Positions 19,744 to 30,901 of a stretch of DNA of 64,000 nt are shown here, piece after piece. Each line of letters begins with the position of its first letter. Position 1 is the first letter of the stretch. The translations under genes and the position numbers were made by a program. Source of the DNA: Anodontia alba. Lineage: Eukaryota; Mollusca; Bivalvia; Lucinida; Lucinidae. Location: the NCBI GenBank assembly GCA_964016985.1, contig OZ024827.1:56670137-56734136 (forward strand). The letters are read 5' to 3'. Below the pieces are notes generated by a model. That model saw nothing but the letters and a program-made list of their open reading frames with translations. It made no database searches and had not been told where the DNA came from.

Positions 19744-20727
19744 ATTTAAAGGAAGATAAGAATTACAGGAAATAAGAAAATTTCTGGAGAAAAGATAAAT
19801 AAATTAGATTTTTTTTCAACTGGTAAACAAATCCTGTTTATTTTCTTTGTTACACAGAAAAGAAACTGAACACATGACCAAAACAGTGGAAAAGGTGACG
19901 TCACACAGGTAAATGCCTAAGGGTCTGGATTAAGACTTGCCGTTTTTCTGTGGAAGGTTTAAATACAGAAGAGAATAGCATATTATTCATAGGTTAATGT
20001 ATTACGCAGTTAAAATCAGCCCAACAGTTAGAGGAGAAGCTGTTTAAATGAAATTGTGGATGGACAATTGACAACAGAATTCAAGCGATCACAATAACTC
20101 ACGGTGAGTACCTCATGCTTTGTGAGCTAAAAATTGGATTTTGTGTGAATAAGTTTGTTTATTCATCCTTGTGGAATCAACTTAAAGGAAACAAGTTCAT
20201 GCCAAACCTTTTATAATGGTCTTATAGTGACATATTTCCCCCCAATTCAAAGTTGAGTGGGTTTTTTTTAATGTCAAAAGTATACTCCAAATCTAAATAA
20301 ATTGAGTCAGCTTTTTTAATTTATATGATAGACTCTGATAAAGGGTTGGTCCAGATAGGGGCTCATTCCCTGATCTAGGGCCAACTCCTGATCAGGGGCT
20401 AAATACATTCCACAACATGGGCCAATTTGCAACGTTGTCTGTTCATGTTACCAGAAATGTTGTGACGTCAAGAAGTAACAGACGTCATTAAAACAACTTC
20501 AGGTTTGCAAACTTTCGATTTCCTTGAAATAGTGTGTAAGAAAGAAATGCACTGATGCTGAACTATGCCCCTTTATTTTTACCTGACTTTCAAAGAATAG
20601 GGGAAGTATCTAAGTCAATTCTAGCTATAATTACCTCCCCTTGAGCATATTTTAACGGCAAAAAAATCTATCTACCTAAGACCCAAATCTCCCTCTGAGA
20701 GTTCCAAGATCTCTCTATCCAAGAAAA
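19744..20727. other. Spacer, no recognised gene
   Basis: AT-rich. Contains short repeated phrases (GGGGCTCATTCCCTG/GGGGCTAAATAC near 20356-20410) but no coding sequence or known repeat that I can name. Confidence 0.5.

Positions 20728-20728
<1 letters not shown>

Positions 20729-20780
<52 letters not shown>
20729..20780. repeat. (CA)n microsatellite
   Basis: About 26 CA units with one AA interruption near 20764. Reads of (Val-Cys)n on the minus strand through it are not genes. Confidence 0.95.
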
Positions 20781-20829
20781 GATTTAGTATATTCAGAAAT
20801 ATATAATACCAGTTTATAGAAATGTGAAC

Positions 20830-20983
20830 TGTTAATTTTCTGAGTTTCTCCTCTGTATTTTAAAATATGTTGTTCATTTTCATTGGAAATCTCCACTGGT
20901 GGTAACCTTGGACTGGGAACCAGCATGTAGATTGGGTAGCAGAATAATTTCCGCTTGTGGACTGGTTCTGGTTGTTCATCAAA
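20830..20983 (-). CDS. Weak exon candidate on the minus strand
   Basis: After a good acceptor on the minus strand (TTTTTAATTGCTTTCAG, ending about 20984) there is an open stretch reading EFDEQPEPVHKRKLFCYPIY followed by MLVPSPRLPPVE and a hydrophilic end. It stays open to the CA microsatellite, and no clear GT donor was found. No family recognised. It may be chance. Confidence 0.25.
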
Positions 20984-20984
20984 T

Positions 20985-21784
20985 TCTGAAAGCAATTAAA
21001 AAATACAAAATATCTCAATGATATACCAGCTGTTAGTTGCTATGGTAGCCTGTTACAGTGGTTGGAATAATAGTATAATGTAAAGGCAAAGTATAGCAGA
21101 GCAATAGTTTAAAATCAAGCCAAAGTATTTAAGAACAATTCATAGTCTTCCTTGGGATACTATGAATTACTCTGAAATACTTTGACTTACGGTAAAGGAA
21201 CTATGCCAGGGTCACTTTTTTCTTTTTTTTTTTACCTGTAATATACCTCACAGAACAATGTGTAATTTTTTATGTCTACACATTTCTATTTTTTTTTAAT
21301 GCATATAGTGTTACCCCTGTCTATCCATCTGTCTCCATCCGCATCTGGCATTAGCAATTTGCATTTAAATTTTTCAGGTGGGGACATCAGTGTCCTGTGG
21401 ACACGTTTCTAGTTTTCTATAATTAAGATTTGAGGTGAATATATAGGTTGCAGTGATCAACTTTTGCTATGTGTGACCCTGTGGTCATAGCCATATATAT
21501 GTATAAGGAGAAAGACTGGTCAGAGTATGGTTTTGAAACGATGCTGGCAAAGCCACAGTGCCTAGCCATTCAGAGACAACTATATAACCATTGAGCCACC
21601 TGAGCCACTACACTTGCCAAAAAACATAGAACAGTGTTATACATGTACTAGATTTCTCTGAATAACCAGCCTGACAGTTCTTTTTTCATTGCACAAGCAC
21701 ACTCATTATACACAAGGAATTCTCCAGATCCTGAGAACATTAAAATCTGGAAATATTTATGAATAAAGATTTAAACAAATTTCA
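20985..21784. other. Spacer, no recognised gene
   Basis: AT-rich. Includes a self-complementary patch near 21380-21415 (GGGGACATCAGTGTCC and TGTGGACACG) resembling a repeat-element 3' hairpin. Nothing else is recognised. Confidence 0.45.
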
Positions 21785-23659
21785 ACAGACCTTACAGTTC
21801 AGGAGGAGATGTTGTTTGAAAAGATTCGAGATTGCTGCCATCTTGGATATTGGAGATGAACGATTTTAGCAATTCTGAATCTCTATGTCACCCTGATGCC
21901 TCCCATCAAGTTTTGGCTCAATTTGACTTAAGGTTTGGGAGGAGATGTGGTTTGAAGAATTTCAAGATGGCTGTCATGGCAGCTAGCTTGGATATTGGAA
22001 CAGAACTTTTTTAGCAATTTTGATTCTCCATAACACCCCAATGCCTCCCATCAAGTTTAAGCTCAATCCCACTTACCGTTTGGGTGCAGATGTGATATGA
22101 AGATTTTCAAGATGGCTGCCATGGTGGCCATCTTGGATATCAGAACGGAACCATTTTAGCAATTCTAAATCTCCATGTTGCCCTGATGCCTTCAACCATT
22201 TCGGCTCTATTCATTTGGGAGCATATAACAATTGAATACTTTCAATATGGCCACCCTGGCAGCCATCATGGATATCGTAACAAAATGATTCTAGCAATTC
22301 TGAATCTCCATGTTGCCAAAATGCCTCCCACTAAACTTTGGCTCAATCTGACTTACGATTCGGGAGTGGATGTGGTTTGAAGATTTTCAAGATGGCCACC
22401 GTGGTGGACATCTTGGATTCTGGAACAGAACACATTTAGGGATTCTGAATCTCTATGTTGCTCCGATACCTCCCATCAAGTTTAAGCTCCATCCAAGTTA
22501 CGGTTAAGGAGGAGATGTCGTTTGAAGAATTTCAAGATGGCTGACATGGCAATCTATGTCTCCCTAGTGCCTCCCACCCAGTTTCAGCAAAATCCGACTA
22601 ACCCTTTCTGAGCAGTTCTGAATCTTCCTGTCTCTCCGATGCCTCCTACAAAGTTTCAGCTCAAACTGACTAACAGTTTGGCAGGAGATATGTTTTAAAG
22701 AATTTCAAGATGGGCACCATGGCCACCATCTTGGATACTGGAATGTAAAGATTTTAGCAATTCTGAATCTCTAAGTTGCCCCAATGCCTCCCACCAACTT
22801 AGAGCTCAAATCAAATTAGCGTTCGAGAAGAAATGTGGTTTGAAGATTTTCAAGATGGCCACCATGGCGGCCATTTTGGATACAGGACCAGAACAATTTT
22901 AGCAATTCTGAATCACCATGTCCTCTCACTGCCACTCATCAAGTTTCAGCTCAATCCGACTTAAGGTTCGGCAGATGTTCTTTGAACAATTTCAAGATGG
23001 CCGACATGGCAGCCATCTTATTAGGTTATAGGAACAATTTTAGCAATTCTGAATCTCAATGTCGCCCAAATGCCTCCAACCAAGTTTGGGCTCAATCGGA
23101 CTTAGCGTTGGGAGCATATGTGGTTTGAAGATTTTCAAGACGGCTGCCGTGGTGGTCATCTTGGAATATCGGAACACAATCATTTAGCAATTCTGAATCT
23201 CCATGTAGCCCCAATACCCCCCACCAAGTTTCAGCTCAATCTGAATTATAATTCTGAAGAAGATGTTGAAAATGTGAAAAGTTACAGACAGACAGACGGA
23301 TGAATGATGGACAGACCATGATCAACAGCATAAACTGACCTGGAGCAGCTCCAATTGAAGATCATCAAAATGGTTTCAGCAATTCTAACTCTCCATGTCA
23401 TCCCAATTCCTCCCACCAAGTTTTGGCTCAGTTCAACTTACCATTCTGAAGCAGATGAGGTTTAAAGACTTTCAAGATGGCCACTTTGGTGGCCATCTTA
23501 GATATTGGAACAGAAAAATTTTAACAATTCTGAATCTCTATGTCACTCTGATGCCTCCTATCAAGTTTCGGCTCAATCTGCATTACAGTTTGGGAGGAGA
23601 TGTAGTTTGAAGATTTTCAAGATGGTGGCCATCTTGGATATTGGAACAGAACAAACTTA
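21785..23659 (+). repeat. Tandem array K, part 1 (~140-bp monomer)
   Basis: Many diverged monomers with TTTTAGCAATTCTGAATCTC, CCTCCCA(C/T)CAAGTTT, GGCTCAAT, GGAGGAGATGT, TTTCAAGATGG and CATCTTGGATAT. A GACAGACGGATG-type tract near 23285 marks one 3' end; a second block follows from about 23350. It stops at 23659, where a MITE is inserted, and resumes at 25042. Confidence 0.8.
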
Positions 23660-23985
23660 GGCCAAAAAAAAAGAAAGTTATTAGATTCTCAGACACTTTT
23701 TCCAAAAAATAGATGCTTGCGGGTGGCTTTTTTATTTTTGTTTTTATTTTCCAGTTGGTACATTCTTGGAAATTTGGGTTTGTTTGGCTTAACAAAATGG
23801 CTACCGGAAGTATCTAAAATCTATCAACATTTGTATCTGCAAGTTTAAAGTCTCAAACAACATAAACAGATTGTAATTTACCAGTTTTCTTTGCAAGTAA
23901 GTAAGAATGCCATATGTTTGTGGTCTAGATTGCAATTTGGTTAGAAATGATTCTCAGATAAGCGAGTAAAATCCAATGTCACGTA

Positions 23986-24930
23986 CAGTCAAACCTGTTT
24001 TTAAAGACCACCCTAGGGAATTATGAAAAGTGATCTCTTAATACAGGTGGTCTCTTAATTCAGGTTGGACCTCAGAGTTCAGAACACTCATCTATATTGA
24101 GTGCCAACAACACCACTATGGCCAGCTACTAGCAACTATGACCAGAATTTGAGTTTATGACAAATTTAATACATGCACATTAAAATCAGAAATATAATGA
24201 AATATCAATTAACTGGAAGTTAGGTTAAAAATTGATAGTAAAATTCAAGAATCAGTAATTAAAAGCTCAGTTCACTACTTAAAAATTCAAGCCTTAAAAA
24301 AATCTGTGATTTGAGACTGTTTGGAGGAAATTAAAAATGTTTTCATGGAAATATCTTCCAATTCCATTTCAAATTTGTTGGCGATTTTTCGGCAGCTTTT
24401 TGATTTTGGAAGTTCTATCACTTGCACTTTATCCTCAATATTTAAAACTTTTCTTTTAGAAGCCGACATTTTAATTAAAACGCAAAACTCTCACTAAAAT
24501 GCAATTTAAAATCGTCAGTTTATGAGTAAAACTGCAAGAATAAAAACTCTTTAGAATTGGGGTACAGAACTGATTAGAGAACAATAGCGATGCTATGGAC
24601 CGACTGCCACAGGCATTTAAGCGTAGAATCAATCAAACAAGACGTACCAATTACAAATATTTGTATGTCTAAACAGAAAATTACCATAGCATAAATTTTG
24701 CACTGTTATTTGTGGTCGTTATAGGTCAAACATTTTCTGAAAATATGTGGCCACTGGTTGGTCGTTATAGGTTAAACATTTTCTGAAAATATGTGGCCGC
24801 TGGTTGCTTAAGGCAGGGGGTCGTTTAATTCAGTGTCAAATAATAGTAAAATTCATCGGGAGGATTTTATACTGGTCGCTTAATGCAGGTGGTCGCTTAT
24901 TTCGGGTGGTCGTTAGGGAAGGTTTGACTA
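23986..24930. mobile_element. Internally deleted Tigger/pogo-like element
   Basis: Ends CAGTCAAACC (23986) and GGTTTGACTA (to 24930), flanked by TA at 23984-23985 and 24931-24932. Subterminal GGTGGTC-type motifs recur on both sides, including a near-perfect 54-bp duplication near 24715-24800. It carries only a 60-residue ORF, too short for a transposase, so it is non-autonomous. Confidence 0.8.
24287..24469 (-). pseudogene. Residual Tigger transposase (start joined to end)
   Basis: Sixty residues. The start, MSASKRKVLNIEDKVQVIEL and SCRKIANKFEM, resembles the CENP-B/pogo N-terminal helix-turn-helix. The end, SSKQSQITDFFKA, resembles the usual C-terminal tail of Tigger transposases. The whole DDE domain between them is missing, so a clean internal deletion produced it. 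It could at most bind DNA. Confidence 0.65.
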
Positions 24931-25041
24931 TATTTTCGTGGGTCAGAAAAAAACTAACCACTGAAAAAAATCATATATCCAGAACCTTTAGGACAAATGT
25001 GGCAGTGTCTGAGAATCTAATACTTGTTTTTTTTGGCCTTA

Positions 25042-26236
25042 GCAATCTAAATTTCCATGTCACCCCAATACCTCCAACCAAGTTTGGGCTCAATCTGACA
25101 GAGTTCAGGTGCAGATGCGGTTTGAAGATTTCCAAGATGGCTGCCCTGGTGGCCATCTTGGATATATTAACGGAACAATTTCAGCAATTCTGAATCTCTA
25201 TATTCCTCCCATCAAGTTTTGTCTCAATCCGATTTACAGTTTGGATGCAGATGTTGTCTGAAAATTTTCAAGATGGCAGCCATCTTGGATATCTGAATGG
25301 AACGATTTTTGCAATTCAAAATCTTCGTGTAGCCCAAATGCCTCCAACCAAGTTTGGGCTTAATCTGACTTAGGGTTCGGGAGCAGATGTGGTTTTAACA
25401 TCTTCAAGATGGCTGCCCAGGTTGCCATTTTAGATAGTGGAATGGAAAACTTTAAGCAATTCTGAATCTCTATGTCGCTCTGTGGCTTCCAATCAAGTAT
25501 CGGCTAAATCCCATTTACAGTTTGGGAGGACATGTTGTGTGGAGAATTTCAAGATGGCCACCATGGAAGCCATCTTGGATATCAGAACAGATTTTAGCAA
25601 TTCTGAATCTCTGTGTCACTACGATGCCTACCATCAAGTTTTGACTCAATCTGACTTGCTGTTTGGAAGGAGATGTCGTTTGAAGAAATTCAAGATGGCC
25701 ACCATGGCAGCCATCCTGGATATCGGAACTGAAGGTTTTTAACAATTCTGAATCTCCATGTGGCCACAATGCCTCCCACTAAGTTTCAGCTCAATCCAAC
25801 TTAACATTCTGGAGGAGATGTCAAAAAATGTGAAAAGCTAAACGATGGACGATGGATGGAGGGATCAAGACCAGGCCATTGCATGAATCCTATGCCTCCC
25901 ATCAAGTTTCCGCTCAATGGTTTTGGAGGAGATGTCATTTAAAAAATTTCAAGATGGCCACAAATGGCCGCCATGGTGGCCATCTTGGATATTGGAAATG
26001 AATGATTTTAGCAATTCTGAATTTCTGTGTTGCCCTGATGCCTCCCATCAAATTTCGGCTCAATCAGACTTATGGTATGGGAAGAGATGTCGCTTGAAGA
26101 ATTTCAAGATGGCCACCATGGCGGCCATCATGGATATCATAACAGAACAATTTCAGCAATTCTGAATCTCCATGTGCCACAATGCCTCCCACTAGGTTTC
26201 AACTCAATCCAACTTAACATTCTGGAGGAGATGTAA
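25042..26236 (+). repeat. Tandem array K, part 2
   Basis: Continues array K after the MITE, with the same monomer phrases. A GATGGACGATGGATGG tract near 25840-25865 marks an internal 3' end, after which another block runs to 26236. Element A1 starts here. Confidence 0.75.
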
Positions 26237-26531
26237 AACAAGAGGCCCATGGGCCACGGCTTGCTCACCTGAGTGACATAACCACTGCAGATATGCAGAT
26301 GTTATGCAACATTTTTCCAATCCTATCATCACAACAGTAGGATCAATGCAAAATTTGGGTGAAATTGGCTAAGTGGTTTCTGAAGAATCATGATTTTATA
26401 CATGTAAACAGCACAGTGGCAGGGAAATATAATAAATATAAACAAGATGACGGCCATCTTAGATTTCCAATCAGAACAATTTTAACTACTGTTGATCTAC
26501 AAGTCACTTCGATACTTTCAATATAAATGTA

Positions 26532-27871
26532 CGAGGGATGTTCGAAATGAATTGCTTATTGTCCTCTAGCTCGATATCCACGTGGGGCACGATAAAAACC
26601 AATACATACCTGCATAGGGCTATTCAATATCTACACAATGGTGTATAAATGTACATGTTAGACTAAGCGTAAGACATAAAATTTGCCATTTGAATACACG
26701 CAGTCATTGACCACTGCAGTAAAAATGGTTGGTAGAAGCGTCGACAAAAAAGATGAAATACGGGCTTACATCAAAGCTCGCTCAAAACTTGGTTGTTCTT
26801 TGAAGAAGCTGATGACTGAAATTTCTACTGCTTTTGGACCTTTTTGTGTGTCTTATGACACAGTTCGGCGGTGGAAAAAGAAATTTGAGTCTGGTGTAGA
26901 GTCCATCAAAAATGCACCGAAATCAGGTAGGCCAAAATCTGCATCTCGTAAAGAAATCGTTTCCAAAATAAAGGAAATCATTGAAGGAGATGCCAGATTT
27001 ACAGTTCGTGATATTGCACGAAAGGTAGGCATATCACTATCAACGGTTCACCTTATTTTGAAGAAGCATTTGAAAGTCAGAAAGATTTCTGCTAGATGGG
27101 TGCCACATCTGTTGACTGACGAGCAAAAGAGGCAACCAGTTAAAGTGGCCAAAAAGCTGCTTCAAATGTTTCCAAAATATGACAAAAAGCAGTTTGCCAA
27201 TGTCGTCACAGGTGATGAAACCTGGGTCCATTATTTTGAGCCCGTCAGAAAGGTTAGCAATAAGATCTGGGCCACTAAACACAGCAAACGCCCAATAATT
27301 GCCAAACGTTCTTTGAGTACAAAGAAGATTTTGTATGCAACCTTCTTCTCTGGTGAAGGAGTCGCAATAAAAGTGCCAGTGAAAAAGGGCAAAAGCATCA
27401 CCGGAAAGTACTACAAAGACGTAGTACTGAAGAAACTGAAAAAGTATTATCAGAAACGACGCCCTGCCACTGGTTTTATACATGTCCGTCTTCTACATGA
27501 CAATGCCCCAGCTCATACCTCCGCAATAGTTACGGCGTTTATGAAGAAAGAAAAAGTAACTGTTTTGCCTCACCCCCCGTATTCCCCAGACCTTGCCCCA
27601 TGTGATTTCTTTTTGTTTCCGAAATTGAAAGCATTCCTTGCTGGGCGGAAATACCAGTCCCAACAGGCACTTGGATCTGCCATTCATCAGTACCTTATTA
27701 CTGTGCCCAAAGCAGCGTACCGTGACGCCTTCAAGAAGTGGATACATCGGCTGAAACTTTGCATTTCTATCCACGGGGAGTACTTCGAGGGCATGAAATG
27801 AGTACTTTTGGGCTAACTTGAAATTTGAAGTCTCCAGTTAGAAATAAGCAATTCATTTCGAACATCCCTCG
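26532..27871 (+). mobile_element. Intact mariner element
   Basis: 1340 bp with perfect 29-bp terminal inverted repeats (26532-26560 and 27843-27871, beginning CGAGGGATGTTCGAAATG) and TA duplications at 26530-26531 and 27872-27873. Element A copies at about 48886 and 53328 show the unoccupied site (AAATGTATATGGCCC). Perfect ends and an unbroken transposase indicate a recent insertion. Confidence 0.95.
26725..27801 (+). CDS. Mariner transposase, 358 aa, DD34D, apparently intact
   Basis: Starts at ATG 26725; the same frame is open upstream to a TTG at 26683, but the ATG gives the usual mariner length and MVGR start. Residues 1-110 form the DNA-binding part (KSGRPKSASRKE at 66-77, VRDIARKVGIS at 94-104). 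WVPHLL (125-130) is the mariner signature. Catalytic Asp are D164 (TGDETWVHYFEP), D259 (LLHDNAPAHTS) and D294 (SPDLAPCDFF), spaced 94 and 34 residues, so DD34D. YSPDLAP (286-292) is the second mariner signature. It would cut and paste the element at TA sites. No frameshift or stop was seen. Confidence 0.95.
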   Translation: MVGRSVDKKDEIRAYIKARSKLGCSLKKLMTEISTAFGPFCVSYDTVRRWKKKFESGVESIKNAPKSGRPKSASRKEIVSKIKEIIEGDARFTVRDIARKVGISLSTVHLILKKHLKVRKISARWVPHLLTDEQKRQPVKVAKKLLQMFPKYDKKQFANVVTGDETWVHYFEPVRKVSNKIWATKHSKRPIIAKRSLSTKKILYATFFSGEGVAIKVPVKKGKSITGKYYKDVVLKKLKKYYQKRRPATGFIHVRLLHDNAPAHTSAIVTAFMKKEKVTVLPHPPYSPDLAPCDFFLFPKLKAFLAGRKYQSQQALGSAIHQYLITVPKAAYRDAFKKWIHRLKLCISIHGEYFEGMK

Positions 27872-28098
27872 TATATGGCCCATACAAATGCATGGGGAAG
27901 CAAATTTGACCTTGGAGGTAAAAAGGTCAAAAGTCAACATAGAACCATCATTTTAGCAATTTTGGTAGATCTCCTGTCCCTCATAATTTGTGCAAAGATT
28001 AGGGCCCAGGGCTTATTTAGTTCTGAAGAAGAAGATTTTTAAAGGTTTTTACCATATATGGGCATGGCAGCCATTTTGATCAATGGACAATGCCCATT

Positions 28099-28450
28099 TC
28101 AGGCTGTCAAGTGTATTTTGGTTTAAAATATATATTCTGGGCTTAAAAAAATAGGAAATTTATGGGCAAAATATAGGAAAAAAAATAGGAAATTTATAGG
28201 CTAATTATCAAGGTTTAGCAGCAAAAAAGGCCTTATTATCATAAAAAAATACCCAAAATGCAGGTATTCTAAATTTAAACAGATGTTTAATAAAGACAAA
28301 AAGCAACGAGAAGTTTTGGTAATAGGATTAAAACTTCTGTTAGCCACTGTCAGATTTTGATATTTTTGATATGGTCCTGGCCTCCACCTCCCCTTACAGC
28401 TAGCCCTCAATCACCATCTTAAATGTCATCAAAGGTTTTATATTAGTGAC
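28099..28450. other. Spacer, no recognised gene
   Basis: AT-rich sequence with a duplicated phrase (AATAGGAAATTTATGGGC/AATAGGAAATTTATAGGC near 28150-28200). Nothing else is recognised. Confidence 0.45.
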
Positions 28451-30337
28451 AACAAGCAAATTCCATTGGGAATTTATGTCCCCCGCCTAATTTTTATTTG
28501 AGGTGTTAAAAATGGTAAAGTTAACCAGAGGACCACTGGTCCTGTATCAAATACCTAAGTATTGAAGCAGGAAACCAGTGATAAAAAATAATTTCAAGAT
28601 TCTGAAAAAAACCACATGAATATCTTCAGACCATCCTTAAAGCACCTGTACAGTTTCAAAAGGATCGGCCAAAAACTGTGGGAGGAGTTAAGGGGACAAG
28701 GTACCTGCTCCCAATATACTCCTGTAGTATTAGAACTCAAAATATGTCTAAGTTAAAAATGCAGAAAAAGTGGTAAAAAATTATTTCAGGATTCTGAAAA
28801 AACCACATGCATATCTTCAGGCCATCGTAAAAGCCCTTGTAAAGTTTCAAAAGGATCGGACAAAAACTGTGGGAGGAGTTAAGGGGACAAGGTGCCTGCA
28901 CCCTATATACTTCTGCAATATTAGAACTCAAAAAATGTCTAAGTTAAAAATGCAGAAAAAGTAATAAAAAAATATTTCAGGATTCTGAAAAATCCACCTG
29001 CATATTTTCAGGCCATCCTAAAAGCCCACGTAAAGTTTCAAAAGGATCGGCCAAAAACTGTGGGAGGAGTTAAGGGGACAAGGTACCTACTCCCTATAGA
29101 CTTCTGTAAAATTAGAACTCAAAAAATGTCTAAGTTCAAAACGTGTAAAAAGTGATAAAAAATAATTTCAGGATTCTGAATAAACCACATGCATATCTTC
29201 AGACCATCCTTAAAGCACCTGTACAGTTTCAAAAGGATCGGCCAAAAACTGTGGGAGGAGTTAAGGGGACAAGGTACCTGCTCCCTATATACTCCTGTAG
29301 TATTAGAACTCAAAAAATGTCTAAGTTAAAAATGTGGAAAAAGTAATTAAAAATTATTTCAGGATTCTGAAAAAACCACATGCATATCTTCAGGCCATCC
29401 TGAAAGCCCATGTTAAGTTTCAAAAGGATCGGCCAAAAACTGTGGGAGGAGTTAAGGGGACAAGGTACCTACTCCCTATACACTTCTTTAGTACTAGAAA
29501 TCGAAAAATGACTAAGTTAAAAATGCGGAAAAAGTGATAAAAAATTATTTCAGGATTCTGAAAAAACCACATGCATATCTTCAGGCCATCCTTAAAACAC
29601 CTGTAAAGTTTCAAAAGAATCGGCCAAAAACTGTGGGAGGAGTTAAGGGGACAAGGTACCTGCTTCCTATACACTTCTGTAGTATTAGAACTCAAAATAT
29701 GTCTAAGTTAAAAATGCGGAAGTAATAAAAAATTATTTCAGGATTCTGAAAAAACCACATGCATATCTTCAGGCCATCCTAAAAGCCTATGTAAAGTTTC
29801 AAAAGGATCGGCCAAAAACTGTGGGAGGAGTTAAGGGGACAAGGTACCTACTCCCTATACACTTCTGTAGTATTAGAACTCAAAAAATGTCTAAGTTAAA
29901 AATGCGGAAAAAGTGATAAAAAATTATTTCAGGATTCTGAAAAAACCACATGCATATCTTCAGGCCATCCTAAAAGCCCATGTAAAGTTTCAGAATGATC
30001 CGCCAAAAACTGTGGGAGGAGTTAAGGGGACAAGGTACCTACTCCCTATAGACTTCTGTAATATTAGAACTCAAAAAATGTCTAAGTTAAAAATGCAGAA
30101 AAAGTGATAAAAAATTATTTCAGGATTCTGAAAAAACCACATGCATATCTTCAGACCATCCTTAAAACACCTGTAAAGTTTCAAAAGGATCGGACAGAAA
30201 CTGTGGGAGGAGTTAAGGGGACAAAGTACCCACTAAAAACTCGGAACCACGCACCACGCGCCACGCACCATGCCCCACGGAAAACCAAAAACAGTGTCCC
30301 TCCACTTTTCTTCGAAAAGGCGGGGGACAATAAAAAA
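28451..30337 (+). mobile_element. Tandem-array element D, copy 1 (191-bp monomer, nine copies)
   Basis: Starts AACAAGCAAATTCC with GTCCCCCGCC at 28478-28487; ends with the inverse GGCGGGGGAC at 30319-30328 beside a CTTTTC/GAAAAG hairpin, then AATAAAA. Monomers start near 28578, 28769, 28960, 29152, 29342, 29533, 29722, 29912 and 30103, each with CACATGCATATCTTCAG, the AAGTTTCAAAAGGATCGGCC...GGGAGGAGTTAAGG core and ACAAGGTACC. A second copy is at 56113-57932. Confidence 0.9.
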
Positions 30338-30901
30338 ATTAATTTATAATCATCTTTATTGCTTTAAGTCAACATAACATCAAATGTGTTTGACCAATTC
30401 AAGATAGGTTGTGTTGCAATAAATACAAGATACATGAGTTACTGATTAGGTTACTCTGTTTAATGACTAGCTCATGTAACATCCTGAAAAAATGAAGTTT
30501 TAAAATGAAGTTTTAATGAAGCCATCAAGAGAACATTATGTATACAGTTATACATAACTGTCTTTGTGCATTTACTTGGGTATCTTGGGATGGTCAAGCA
30601 CACAGCAAAGTATCAACATGGAAAGTAATAGAACTTTAAGAAACTGACAAATAATTTTGCCTAGTTTAGTCATTGTAATACTTGTACTATGAATTCTCTT
30701 AATCATATTCTTTAAGTTGAAAATATAACTTATCAAGCTTAGACATTGTACTTCTTGTACTATGAATTCTCTTAATCATGTGCTTGAAAAATAAAAATAT
30801 AAGTGACCATAGTATTACACTATCAAAACTGAGAAAAAATAACACTAATCTGGCATACAAGTCACTAACTCCAGAATTTGGTTTTATTGGCTAAGTTCAC
30901 C
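30338..30901 (-). other. Probable 3' UTR of the coiled-coil exon
   Basis: Lies downstream (minus strand) of the stop at 30902. It has a minus-strand AATAAA at 30356-30361 and a ~73-bp direct duplication (phrase TTGTACTATGAATTCTCTTA near 30683 and 30757). Element D copy 1 ends right next to it. Confidence 0.4.

Larger units (their letters stand above)
23660..25038. mobile_element. MITE with TTA duplication (PIF/Harbinger-like) in array K
   Basis: Left end GGCCAAAAAAAAAG with TTATTAGATTCTCAGACAC; the right end is the inverse (GTGTCTGAGAATCTAATAC to GGCC at 25035-25038). Flanked by TTA at 23657-23659 and 25039-25041. Removing the insert and one TTA restores the array K phrase (TTAGCAAT). A 3-bp TTA target and GG-starting ends fit PIF/Harbinger. 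It contains the Tigger-like element at 23986-24930; without that it is about 430 bp and has no ORF. Confidence 0.8.
26237..28098 (+). mobile_element. Array element A, copy 1 (truncated, with mariner inside)
   Basis: Begins AACAAGAGGCCC and has GCTCACCTGAG at 26263-26273. Its 5' unit matches the other A copies (35071, 48467, 52925). The mariner splits it between 26531 and 27872. After the mariner the A sequence continues (TATGGCCCATACAAATGCAT) and stops near 28098, where other copies go on, so the 3' part is lost. Confidence 0.8.

Noticed and set aside
28770..30107. A family of small 64-residue proteins encoded in tandem
   Set aside because: They are the same reading of a 191-bp tandem monomer; weak or no starts, no independent conservation, and the same occurs in element D copy 2.
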